NCBI GenBank assembly: GCA_947628305.1
Contig: CANQZG010000002.1
Span: 124,001-188,000, forward strand
DNA from: an uncultured Muribaculaceae bacterium
Lineage (GTDB): Bacteria; Bacteroidota; Bacteroidia; Bacteroidales; Muribaculaceae
Length of the DNA stretch: 64,000 nt
Reading direction: 5' to 3'
The notes under the pieces are model-generated. The model did not search any database, had not been told where the DNA came from, and worked only from the letters and a program-made list of their open reading frames with translations. How positions within the stretch are numbered: position 1 is the stretch's first letter; each line of letters starts with the position of its first letter. Positions 42,897 through 50,585 of this stretch are shown here, piece by piece. A program made the translations under genes and the position numbers.

Positions 42897-44564
42897 ATGC
42901 AAGTAAAAGACATCAAGTTGGCTGAAATTGCCACAAGTCCCCTCAATCCCCGAAAGACCTTTGATGAGGGCGCAATCAAGGAACTGGCTCAAAGCATCGA
43001 GCAGAACGGCCTTATTCAGGCTATCACCCTCCGAAAGAAAAAGGGTGAAAACGGCGAAAAGTACGAGATAGTCTGTGGCGAATGCCGCTACCGCGCTCAC
43101 GTTCTTCTTGGCCGTGAAACTATCGAGGCCGTTGTCAAGGAACTCGACGACAAACAGGCTTTTGCCTGTATGGTAATCGAGAACCTGCAACGCAAAGACA
43201 TCGACCCTATGGAAGAAGCCTCGGCTCTGAAATACCTCTATTCCGAAGCAAAGGTGTCGGTCAAAGAAATTGCCAAAATGCTCGGCAAAAGTGGTAGTTT
43301 CGTAACCAACCGCATACAGTTAAACAACATCGTGCCGGAGTTTGTGGAACTCATGCGCGACGGCACTCTCAACCTCAATCACCTACTGGAGATAAGCAAG
43401 CTCACTCACGATCAGCAGCAGGTGTTGATGCAAATGTGCTTCCAACCGGCCAACATCGAGCGTTGGACGTTCAAGACTCTCAAACTTGAAATGCTCCGCG
43501 AGTGGATAGATGAACACGTCATGGGTGCGCTCTCTGCGGCCCGCTTCGACCTCTCCGATGAAACATTCACCACTTGTAAGGGCTGCGCCAACTGCAAGTT
43601 CAATACGGCGAGATACCCCAACCGCTTCAAAGATACCGACAATCCCCGGTGCATGAAAGTGGCACTGTTCCGAGCCAAGAACCGCGAGGCCGTTCTCCGA
43701 CAAGCAAAGGAACTCGGATTGCCACTGGTCTATGTTGGTACTCCCGACGAGAACAAAGAAATTGCCTCGGCTGCACAGTCCATGTTGCTCTATCCTCAAC
43801 CTCTCGGCAAACGTGAGTATTTGGTGGAGCCTGTCGCTCCCTCGGAGGACTCGTTCTCTGACCCGGAGCGATACAAGAAGCGCCTCACCAACTATGAGCG
43901 AGTCCGTTCCGTCTTTGATGAGAACATCGCTGCTGGCCTCGTGATTAAGGTCTATGAAATTGCCTATAAAGGAATACTCACTGGCGAGGTCAAGTACCTC
44001 TACAATATCCAATCCGACGAAAACGGCAACGTGGAAATGGAAGATGACCTCCAAGTTCATAAGCTGTCGCAAATCAAAATGGAACTCCGGGCCATTGATG
44101 AGCAAAAACAAATGGAGCGAGTTGAACGTCAGCGCGCGTTCATGGAAAATGCTCCATACTCCCAGCGCGCCGGCAAGATTGACGCCACTGAAGAGAATGT
44201 CTTTATCGCCCTGCTTGCAAGCAGACTCCCTGCCGATTTCCGCAAGACCCTCGGCATGGACGCAGACATCGAGGTGAGCGCTGGCACTCTGATTGAGAAA
44301 CTGGCAGACAAAAAGGATGTCGTTGTCAGGGAGTATATGAGAATGCTTCTCTCTGATAAAAGTGTCGGCTACTCCACGACCTTTGCCTCCCTGCTCGACC
44401 TCACTCTCCAGAACAGCAACAAGGAAGATGTTGAGTCCATTGACCGACAACTCTCCGAGGACTACGAGGCAAAATGCCGTGATTACGAAACCCGAATTGC
44501 TGAACTGGAAAAGACATTGGCAGAAAAGGCCCCTCGCCAATCTGACAGCGAAAACGTAGCATAA
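42897..44564 (+). CDS. ParB/RepB-family protein with cysteine cluster
   Basis: 555 residues. ParB N-domain: 'SPLNPRKTFDEGAIKELAQS' (about 14-33), 'EIVCGECRYRAHVLLGRETI' (about 57-76; CGECRYRA replaces the usual GERRYRA), 'MVIENLQRKDIDPMEEASAL'. HTH domain about 116-150 ('VSVKEIAKMLGKSGSFVTNR'). A four-Cys cluster follows ('CKGCANCKF', Cys 227, 230, 233, and Cys 252), suggesting Zn or Fe-S binding. The C-terminal helical half is specific to mobile-element ParB proteins. No ParA partner is nearby, so roles in nucleoid-free replication control or regulation are possible. Confidence 0.85.
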   Translation: MQVKDIKLAEIATSPLNPRKTFDEGAIKELAQSIEQNGLIQAITLRKKKGENGEKYEIVCGECRYRAHVLLGRETIEAVVKELDDKQAFACMVIENLQRKDIDPMEEASALKYLYSEAKVSVKEIAKMLGKSGSFVTNRIQLNNIVPEFVELMRDGTLNLNHLLEISKLTHDQQQVLMQMCFQPANIERWTFKTLKLEMLREWIDEHVMGALSAARFDLSDETFTTCKGCANCKFNTARYPNRFKDTDNPRCMKVALFRAKNREAVLRQAKELGLPLVYVGTPDENKEIASAAQSMLLYPQPLGKREYLVEPVAPSEDSFSDPERYKKRLTNYERVRSVFDENIAAGLVIKVYEIAYKGILTGEVKYLYNIQSDENGNVEMEDDLQVHKLSQIKMELRAIDEQKQMERVERQRAFMENAPYSQRAGKIDATEENVFIALLASRLPADFRKTLGMDADIEVSAGTLIEKLADKKDVVVREYMRMLLSDKSVGYSTTFASLLDLTLQNSNKEDVESIDRQLSEDYEAKCRDYETRIAELEKTLAEKAPRQSDSENVA

Positions 44565-44577
44565 TCGAACAATCGAG

Positions 44578-44601
44578 TGAGGGCGGCTTCGGCTGCCCTC
44601 A
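44578..44601 (+). terminator. UUCG-tetraloop hairpin after the ParB gene
   Basis: A 10-bp stem (TGAGGGCGGC with GCTGCCCTCA, one G-U pair) closed by a C(UUCG)G tetraloop. There is no strong U-tract; probably a terminator-like or mRNA-stabilising hairpin between the ParB gene and the next small gene. Confidence 0.65.
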
Positions 44602-44619
44602 TTCCATATCCTAACACAG

Positions 44620-44880
44620 ATGAAAGACAACGAAATTATACTCCTGTATGAGGGCGATGCGTGGCTCTCAACAAATTCTCTGACCCTCCGGGGTGTATTT
44701 ACCACCAATGAAGATTTAAGAGCTTACACGCAAGATATGGCAGCTAAGGGGGCTATTGATGACTACGGCCTCGACCAACTCAACAATGGCCACGGACAAA
44801 CGTCTGGCATCGGAAAGTGGTCTCGCTCTGCGTTCATGGTGGAACGAACCGAGGCTAATCCAACGGGGTATGACGGTTGA
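44620..44880 (+). CDS. small hypothetical protein
   Basis: 86 residues, alpha/beta: 'NEIILLYEGDAWLSTNSLTL' and 'RGVFTTNEDLRAYTQDMAAK', ending in a disordered tail. It starts 18 nt after the hairpin. It resembles small phage proteins of unknown role; no family named. Confidence 0.65.
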   Translation: MKDNEIILLYEGDAWLSTNSLTLRGVFTTNEDLRAYTQDMAAKGAIDDYGLDQLNNGHGQTSGIGKWSRSAFMVERTEANPTGYDG

Positions 44881-44971
44881 CCGCTGCTCTCCCTGCTCTC
44901 ATGCTACGATTATTCAGGGCGTTTTCAAAAGTTAAAAATTGCGTAATATGCAGATTTTCAGATAATTAAAC

Positions 44972-45002
44972 TTGCATATATGATAATTTTTGTGTAGATT
45001 TG
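44972..45002 (+). promoter_or_regulatory. early promoter with TTG-N7-GATAA element
   Basis: TTG at 44972-44974, spacer with GATAATTTTTG, TAGATTTG at 44995-45002, then ACTATCAAAATAAAACAA as at the other two promoters of this class. The ATG at 45022 follows after 19 nt. Confidence 0.75.
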
Positions 45003-45021
45003 TACTATCAAAATAAAACAA

Positions 45022-45321
45022 ATGAACACCCAAACAAAGATACCCACAATGATAAACGTTCAAGAAATCGCAGGTGAACTTCTCTACCTACTTAGTCATG
45101 GAGATACTAAGGAGTATATTGACAAATGCTATGACCTGTATCTCAATTACGGTTACGAGTATCAGGAAATACAGGATGTCCTCTCCGAAATGGTAATGGA
45201 TATTTCCTCCCGAAAAAGATGGTCATCAAATCCAACCGATATCTGCAAAACGATAGACATAGTTTGCGATTATGTCGAAGAACATCGCAGTGAATATGAC
45301 CGAGATTTCTTCTGTGCATAA
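45022..45321 (+). CDS. small acidic hypothetical protein
   Basis: 99 residues, largely helical ('VQEIAGELLYLLSHGDTKEY', 'YQEIQDVLSEMVMDISSRKR'). The short distance from promoter to ATG implies a leader of about 12 nt. No family recognised. Confidence 0.65.
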   Translation: MNTQTKIPTMINVQEIAGELLYLLSHGDTKEYIDKCYDLYLNYGYEYQEIQDVLSEMVMDISSRKRWSSNPTDICKTIDIVCDYVEEHRSEYDRDFFCA

Positions 45322-45333
45322 CCATCAAAAGAA

Positions 45334-45349
45334 TAAGCAAATAAGTTAA
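45334..45349 (+). repeat. leader repeat TAAGCAAATAAGTTAA
   Basis: Copy of the leader motif, 12 nt before the ATG at 45362. Confidence 0.6.
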
Positions 45350-45361
45350 ACTCTGATAAAG

Positions 45362-45532
45362 ATGAAAAGATACATCGCCACATTCAATCGCTACAACCCC
45401 CAGTTGGGCTGTTCTCTCAGAACTTACACAATCGAGGCCCGCACGATTGCCTCGGCCACCAAGAAAGCAAGAGCAATAGCCGATGCCTGTCCTTATGGCT
45501 CAATGTCGCTCAAAAGTGTTGAACTCGCATAA
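45362..45532 (+). CDS. 56-residue basic hypothetical protein
   Basis: 'MKRYIATFNRYNPQLGCSLR' then 'TYTIEARTIASATKKARAIA' gives a beta-hairpin plus helix. It has the same leader repeat and spacing as its neighbours, which supports real translation. Function unknown. Confidence 0.6.
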   Translation: MKRYIATFNRYNPQLGCSLRTYTIEARTIASATKKARAIADACPYGSMSLKSVELA

Positions 45533-45541
45533 CTCCCTGCC

Positions 45542-45961
45542 ATGACAACAAAAGAAAGTTTCGATGCACTGGCCGCTATTGAGGCCGAGAAGAACCCCTA
45601 CGACATGACCCCTGAAGAATGGCGCACATTCACAAAGGAGCAGAAGCACGAGCGATACGAGTTACAACTCAAGTGGAAAGAAGAACATGATGCCAGACGG
45701 CTGAAAGCCATTTATGCGATTGTGCCAAAGGTCGGTTTACCCTGCACAATCTGTTACTGGAGCGATAAACGAGCTGCCACGGTAACACGCATAATCTCTC
45801 CTACCAAGATTGAGGTAACGCACAGCGAGGTAGAATGCCCCGACTACTACGCTGGCGACTATAAGATACTGCCTGAACTTGAAACCGCCATACGGACGTG
45901 TTCACTAAACGAAAAAATGGTAAGTGGTGCATGGAGGGCCAGCCCACGAAAGACAGCGTGA
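45542..45961 (+). CDS. hypothetical phage protein
   Basis: 139 residues: a helical, charged N-terminal half ('MTPEEWRTFTKEQKHERYEL') and a beta-rich second half ('VPKVGLPCTICYWSDKRAAT', 'VTRIISPTKIEVTHSEVECP') that could be a small SH3-like barrel. It follows the 56-residue gene by 9 bp. Confidence 0.65.
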   Translation: MTTKESFDALAAIEAEKNPYDMTPEEWRTFTKEQKHERYELQLKWKEEHDARRLKAIYAIVPKVGLPCTICYWSDKRAATVTRIISPTKIEVTHSEVECPDYYAGDYKILPELETAIRTCSLNEKMVSGAWRASPRKTA

Positions 45962-46005
45962 AACTCATGCTTCATTATCAAAGACATTACATCGACGCCA
46001 GTTTT

Positions 46006-46022
46006 TAAGCAAATAAGTTCAA
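46006..46022 (+). repeat. leader repeat TAAGCAAATAAGTTCAA
   Basis: Copy of the leader motif, 17 nt before the ATG at 46040. Confidence 0.6.
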
Positions 46023-46039
46023 ACCTAAACGAAACAAAG

Positions 46040-46351
46040 ATGATAGACAAATCGAAACTCTTTCGCATTGCTCACTCCATTCTGAAACGCGCCCAAGCCG
46101 GCAGTTTCAGTGAGGCTCTGCGTATGGCATGGAAAGCGGCCAAGATATATGCCCGAATGCTCGTGGGCGTGGCTCATTTCACATTCCGAAAAGCCAACGG
46201 TGAGATCCGCAATGCCTCCGGCACTCTCTGCGACATCAACTACCACCCGACCGGCAACGGTAGCCTCAAGGAACGCCCGGCAGACTGCATCTGCTTTTGG
46301 GACGTGGAAAAGCAGGCATTTCGTTCATTCAACGCTGCAACTCTCATCTAA
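46040..46351 (+). CDS. SH3-beta-barrel small protein of mobile elements
   Basis: 103 residues. An N-terminal helical arm ('ILKRAQAGSFSEALRMAWKA') precedes 'FTFRKANGEIRNASGTLCDI' and 'CICFWDVEKQAFRSFNAATL', the pattern of the small SH3 beta-barrel proteins common in Bacteroidales phages and conjugative elements (fitting 'F.K.nG..R.A.GTL' and 'FWD.ek..fRsF....li'). It likely binds nucleic acid or a protein partner; no role is established. Confidence 0.75.
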   Translation: MIDKSKLFRIAHSILKRAQAGSFSEALRMAWKAAKIYARMLVGVAHFTFRKANGEIRNASGTLCDINYHPTGNGSLKERPADCICFWDVEKQAFRSFNAATLI

Positions 46352-46367
46352 TCTAACTGGAAAGAAG

Positions 46368-46847
46368 ATGACACTGACAGAAGAACAGGTTCAGGCAATC
46401 ATAGATGATATTGTTTCCAAAATGGAAGATGTCATTGATAATCCGTGCAACGGAGATTATTCAGACCTTGAATGTTATGAGGATGAATATGGCCGCTGTT
46501 ACAGTCATGGCTCACAGTGCATAGAATCAGAGTTGGAAGAAATCTGCTTCGATGGACTTCCGGGTATCAATCCCGAAGATAGCGATATTTACATCACCGC
46601 AGGTTACTGTGCGGATATATCCTTTCACGATGACTACGACCCCGGAGATTATTGGACTCCTCCCTCCGGTGGAATAGAGATAGACGAGGTCTGCGCAAGT
46701 GTAACCGATGTGAAAATTGAAATTTCCGTCCTTAATCGTGAAAGCGACAAGTATGAAGCTGTTAAAATTACAAACGAGCAGAAGATGCTCATACTTGAAC
46801 GAGTCAACGATAAGATTTGCCCTTCAAAGGAGAAAGTTGTCGCATAA
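46368..46847 (+). CDS. acidic hypothetical phage protein
   Basis: 159 residues from ATG 46368, strongly acidic (e.g. 'FHDDYDPGDYWTPPSGGIEI'), with a cysteine-containing stretch ('PCNGDYSDLECYEDEYGRCY'). The high negative charge resembles DNA mimics, but many phage proteins are acidic. Function unknown. Confidence 0.65.
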   Translation: MTLTEEQVQAIIDDIVSKMEDVIDNPCNGDYSDLECYEDEYGRCYSHGSQCIESELEEICFDGLPGINPEDSDIYITAGYCADISFHDDYDPGDYWTPPSGGIEIDEVCASVTDVKIEISVLNRESDKYEAVKITNEQKMLILERVNDKICPSKEKVVA

Positions 46848-46889
46848 AAGCATAAGAAAATAAATGATGTAATCCACAACCCAAGAAAG

Positions 46890-47102
46890 ATGGAAAAGAC
46901 CTACTACTGCGTAACATCGTCATTCCACGACGACGGACGTGTTACGGCTGCTATCACAATGACCCGGAAAACTACCAAATGCCCTAAAAGTCACTCGTAT
47001 TCTGCGAGAGACAGAGATATATACACTGACTGGTACGACAATTTGGCTGACGCTGAAAAGGCCGTCGCTGATGCTCGTGCTGAAAGTGCTTATCGGGAAT
47101 AG
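46890..47102 (+). CDS. small hypothetical protein closing the second early region
   Basis: 70 residues: 'KTYYCVTSSFHDDGRVTAAI' then 'DWYDNLADAEKAVADARAES' gives a strand pair and a helix. It ends just before an intrinsic terminator. No family recognised. Confidence 0.65.
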   Translation: MEKTYYCVTSSFHDDGRVTAAITMTRKTTKCPKSHSYSARDRDIYTDWYDNLADAEKAVADARAESAYRE

Positions 47103-47140
47103 TTATCCGATACACAAACTTTTGATAAAATCTACTGAAT

Positions 47141-47173
47141 GCGGAACGGCTAATCACCGGCTCCGCTTTTTTT
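47141..47173 (+). terminator. intrinsic terminator of the second early region
   Basis: GCGGA (47141-47145) pairs with TCCGC (47162-47166), with further pairing inside, followed by seven T. Oriented for rightward transcription. It overlaps the stop codon of the small leftward gene that follows. Confidence 0.8.
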
Positions 47174-47390
47174 GTGTCGGTTTGGAGTGTAGGGTCGCTT
47201 GCTTAATTATGGCTTTCTTTGTGGCGATAGAACCATTACCACTAAGACCTGCGTGTTGCAGGTAACTAAGCGTCGCTCCGATTTCCTCTGCGGACAATAC
47301 GGTATAGACTGCTGCAATGCTTGAGAAATAATAATCTTTGACTTCTCCACGTGGGCGAGAGAACAGATGGACGTGTACGACTTTAGCCAT
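47154..47390 (-). CDS. small conserved-looking leftward protein
   Basis: 78 residues: 'MAKVVHVHLFSRPRGEVKDY' followed by 'YFSSIAAVYTVLSAEEIGAT' and a basic C-terminal helix ending in 'KPTQKKRSR'. The strand-helix pattern recalls small proteins in Bacteroidales genomes that pair with DNA functions. It sits alone on the minus strand between the early and late regions, divergent from the late operon, where a late-gene regulator would be expected. That role is a guess. Confidence 0.65.
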   Translation of the reverse strand: MAKVVHVHLFSRPRGEVKDYYFSSIAAVYTVLSAEEIGATLSYLQHAGLSGNGSIATKKAIIKQATLHSKPTQKKRSR

Positions 47391-47537
47391 ATTTGAAAAA
47401 CATTCTAAATGAACGTTATTTGGAACAAAATTACAATTTTGGAACGGCAGAAACGGTATCTTAATAAGACATAATAGTGAACGCTAATGTTCAGTGGAAT
47501 AAGGGGATAATGCACTAATAATGAACGTGGAGCGCGG

Positions 47538-47545
47538 TAACTTTG
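47538..47545 (+). promoter_or_regulatory. possible late promoter (-7 TAACTTTG)
   Basis: TAACTTTG 28 nt before the protease ATG. No TTG lies at the expected -33 position, so activation by a phage factor is plausible. Upstream are repeated TTGGAAC and GAACG words (47410-47530) that may be binding sites. Confidence 0.45.
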
Positions 47546-47573
47546 CGGTATATAATCAACAACACGAACCGCA

Positions 47574-48836
47574 ATGGCAACTCTTAAAATTTTCAACGAC
47601 ATCGTAGGAGAAGAAGAGAAAATCATGCTCCAAAACTGGGAGGGCATGGACGGCGTGTGCTATAAGGACATCGATGAGTTCATCAGTTCAATGGCGGACG
47701 ATGATAACGTCATTGATATTCGTATTCACTGCCGTGGCGGTGATTGCGTTGAGGGCTGGGCGATATATGACAAACTGCGTCGCTCCGGCAAGAAAATCAC
47801 TTGCACCGTCGAGGGCGAGTGTTCGTCAATGGCTACGATAATCCTTTTGGCTGCTCCGTTAGAGCGTCGCTTCGCATACAAGAACGCTCATTTCTGTATC
47901 CACAACCCGGCTCTCTGCTGCCCCGAAATGGATTGGTACACCAGACTGACCGCTGACAATCTCGAAAAGAACATCGACCAACTCAAAGTACAGGCTGACA
48001 ACCTGCGCATGGAAGAAAAGAAAATGCTTGACCTCTATGTGCAGCGAACTACCGCCACGCGCTCAGAGTTGGTGGCTCTTATGGCTCTTGACACCTATGT
48101 CGGCACACAGGAGGCTATCGAGATGGGCTTCATTTCCAAGACACTCTCGCCCCTCACGGCATCGAAAACCAGAACATTCACAAACATAAAATCCAAACAA
48201 TTCACAGCTATGAAGAAAAAGTATGTCAAGGTGGAGAGCAGCAGGCTCAACCGCCTGCTTGCAAAGGCCGGCCTCCGTCGTATGTCCGACCTCCGTATGA
48301 AGGCTATGGTAGTTACCGCTGCCGATGGTACTGAACTCACAGTAGACCGCGAAGAAGGCGACCCGCAGGTTGGCGACACAGCATCGCCCGACGGCGAATT
48401 TGTCCTCGATGACGGCACCGTCATCATGGTCGAAGAAGGTATCATCACCGACATTATCCCAGCCGGCGATGGTGAGACAACCGCCGAGGGTGACGAACTC
48501 GACGAGAACGAACTCGTGGAAGAGGTAGAAACCCTCACCGAGCAGAACGAACAACTCGAAGAGCGTGTCACCGAACTGGAAGAAGAACTGGAAGCCAAGC
48601 GCGGCGCCCGTGTCCTGTCCTCCGACGAGCGCATTATCCTCGCCAAAGTTGCCAAGGCCGGCGGCCGTCCGTGGCTCGACAAAATTCTCGCAAGCAAATC
48701 GACTTTCAATGCTACCAACCGTCGCTTCGTAGAGACCGGCTCATCGGCCCGTCGTACCACTGGCGAAACCGCTACCCAGCGCAAAATCCGTGAGCAGAAG
48801 GCCGAGGCTGCCCGTCGCCGTGCCGCCCGCAAGTAA
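47574..48836 (+). CDS. ClpP-like prohead protease fused to scaffold-like tail
   Basis: 420 residues. The N-terminal ~210 residues are a ClpP/S14 protease: 'IDIRIHCRGGDCVEGWAIYD', catalytic Ser in 'GECSSMATIILLAAPLERRF' (Ser ~85) and catalytic His in 'NAHFCIHNPALC' (His ~110). Acidic coiled coil (about 295-345, 'VETLTEQNEQLEERVTELEE') follows and then a basic tail ('RKIREQKAEAARRRAARK'), as in scaffolding proteins. Protease and scaffold on one chain resemble lambda C/Nu3. It is the first gene of the late block and directly precedes the capsid gene. Confidence 0.9.
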   Translation: MATLKIFNDIVGEEEKIMLQNWEGMDGVCYKDIDEFISSMADDDNVIDIRIHCRGGDCVEGWAIYDKLRRSGKKITCTVEGECSSMATIILLAAPLERRFAYKNAHFCIHNPALCCPEMDWYTRLTADNLEKNIDQLKVQADNLRMEEKKMLDLYVQRTTATRSELVALMALDTYVGTQEAIEMGFISKTLSPLTASKTRTFTNIKSKQFTAMKKKYVKVESSRLNRLLAKAGLRRMSDLRMKAMVVTAADGTELTVDREEGDPQVGDTASPDGEFVLDDGTVIMVEEGIITDIIPAGDGETTAEGDELDENELVEEVETLTEQNEQLEERVTELEEELEAKRGARVLSSDERIILAKVAKAGGRPWLDKILASKSTFNATNRRFVETGSSARRTTGETATQRKIREQKAEAARRRAARK

Positions 48837-48878
48837 TCACGCCCCACAATCATCAATCACGAATTAAAGAACACAGTT

Positions 48879-49961
48879 ATGAATTTTAGTCAGTTTACGG
48901 TTGACAACGGTGCGATCCGCGACCTTGGCGAGTTGCTTTTCCTCACCGTTTTCAACGACCCCGAAATAGAGCGTGTGCTGACAATCTCCACGGGCGTATA
49001 CAACGGACAGAAACTCGGCTACATCGACGACATGGGCGATGTGGGTAAGAATAAGTCCGGTTGCTCGCCGACCTACGACAACATCAACATTACAGGTGTT
49101 GAAAAGGAGTGGGCGCTCGGCCCGTGGCAGATTGCAAAGCATATCTGCTATACAGAACTGGAGAATACAATCGCCAAATATTCTCTGAACACCGGCACAG
49201 AAATCGCCTATCTGCCCGACACGCCATACTGGAATGACGTTCTCGTCCCGCTGCTCCAGCGAGCAATGGTAGAAATGTTCTGGCGTATCGCATGGTTCGG
49301 TGATACCGACGCAAAGAATGTCGCTGACAGCGGCCTCCTGACCGCTGGTATCGACAAGACCCTGTTCACAATGGCCGACGGCCTGTGGAAGCGTCTGAAA
49401 GCAATCACCGCCACCAACGCTCACCAGCTTACTACAATCGAAGCGAACACCACCAAAGACACCTCGGCCACCCCGAAGGTAACGTATGCCTCCCAGAAGG
49501 CCGCAATCCGCAAGGAGGGTGTCGCTATCGGTATCGTGGACGATATGCTCTCTGATGCAGACTCTCGCATCTTCGACAAGGAGGACCACGCCATTATGAT
49601 GACGAACTCCCTGTTCAAGGCTCTGCGCAACGATGTGAAGAAACTCCACAATCTCCAGCTCGAAGTCGAGCAAGTAACGTCCGGCATTCAGCTCTCCCGT
49701 TACGACGGCCACGAGATTATTGTCCTCGACATCTGGGATAGAATGATTAAGAAATACGAGGATAACGGCACTTCTCTGAACTGCCCGCACCGCGCAATTC
49801 TGACCTCTCCCCAGAACCTCTTTGCAGGTACGACCGACAAGGAACTCATCGCCGACCTCTCCGTAACGTTCAACGACGAAACCCGATACAACAACATCTT
49901 CGCACAGTCGAACATCGGCACCCTCGTAGGTGAGGACGCCCTTGTTCAGGTTGCCCTCTAA
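48879..49961 (+). CDS. major capsid protein
   Basis: 360 residues. 'VNDFERVL'-type start ('FNDPEIERVLTISTGVYNGQ'), then 'WALGPWQIAKHICYTELENT', 'WNDVLVPLLQRAMVEMFWRI' and 'GHEIIVLDIWDRMIKKYEDN' and a C-terminal 'QSNIGTLVGEDALVQVAL', a layout seen in HK97-fold capsids of Bacteroidales phages. Place after the protease-scaffold gene supports it. No long N-terminal delta domain is present, in keeping with a separate scaffold. Confidence 0.87.
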   Translation: MNFSQFTVDNGAIRDLGELLFLTVFNDPEIERVLTISTGVYNGQKLGYIDDMGDVGKNKSGCSPTYDNINITGVEKEWALGPWQIAKHICYTELENTIAKYSLNTGTEIAYLPDTPYWNDVLVPLLQRAMVEMFWRIAWFGDTDAKNVADSGLLTAGIDKTLFTMADGLWKRLKAITATNAHQLTTIEANTTKDTSATPKVTYASQKAAIRKEGVAIGIVDDMLSDADSRIFDKEDHAIMMTNSLFKALRNDVKKLHNLQLEVEQVTSGIQLSRYDGHEIIVLDIWDRMIKKYEDNGTSLNCPHRAILTSPQNLFAGTTDKELIADLSVTFNDETRYNNIFAQSNIGTLVGEDALVQVAL

Positions 49962-49974
49962 TCCCCACTACGCT

Positions 49975-50571
49975 ATGGCTACTGAAAGTTGCGACTACAA
50001 ATTGGCTGCTGACCTCGTAGCAAGTTGCGAGAACAGCTCCGTGGCAGGTGTCCGCAATACCGGTTGGATTATCAACTATGATGACATCGACCGCGACTCC
50101 TGCGCCCGCGACACCAGTAACCCGTGTATCCTCTCGACCCTTGTCCTGAAGAAAGGCAAGAAAGCCTATCGAATGTTTGTTCCCGGAAAATCACCATTCA
50201 CGGGAACAAACAAGGCGATGGCTACCGGCACCTACCGCAGTAAGTTTACAAAGACTGTCGGTCTGGTAATTCTTGACAACGGCCCTGACGTGGTAAACGA
50301 CATCATCAATCCCCTCGCAAACGGCTCGTTTGTCGTCATTCTCGAAAACAAGTATGGCGGCAAAGACGGCAAGAACACCTTTGAGGTGTACGGCTATGAG
50401 CAGGGCTTATCGGCCACAGCGTTGGCAGACGATAAGTATTCCGAGGAAACCGATGGCGGTTGGTCGGCCACACTGGAAGAAGCGGGCGCTCCGTCTGCGG
50501 GATTATTCCTGTTCAATGACAGCGTTGCGACCACACGCACCGCTATTGCCTCCCTCGTTGCAGGTTCCTAA
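49975..50571 (+). CDS. major tail or capsid-decoration protein
   Basis: 198 residues from ATG 49975. Beta-rich with Gly loops: 'CILSTLVLKKGKKAYRMFVP', 'TKTVGLVILDNGPDVVNDII', 'GKDGKNTFEVYGYEQGLSAT' and a C-terminal 'GAPSAGLFLFNDSVATTRTA'. Fits a tail-tube protein better than a capsid-decoration protein by size, although it lies between the capsid and portal genes. Either remains possible. Confidence 0.65.
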   Translation: MATESCDYKLAADLVASCENSSVAGVRNTGWIINYDDIDRDSCARDTSNPCILSTLVLKKGKKAYRMFVPGKSPFTGTNKAMATGTYRSKFTKTVGLVILDNGPDVVNDIINPLANGSFVVILENKYGGKDGKNTFEVYGYEQGLSATALADDKYSEETDGGWSATLEEAGAPSAGLFLFNDSVATTRTAIASLVAGS

Positions 50572-50585
50572 CGTATCACACAACT

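Noticed and set aside
42897-44564. Plasmid-type ParAB partition locus
   Set aside because: No ParA ATPase or centromere-like repeat array is adjacent, so partition cannot be supported.
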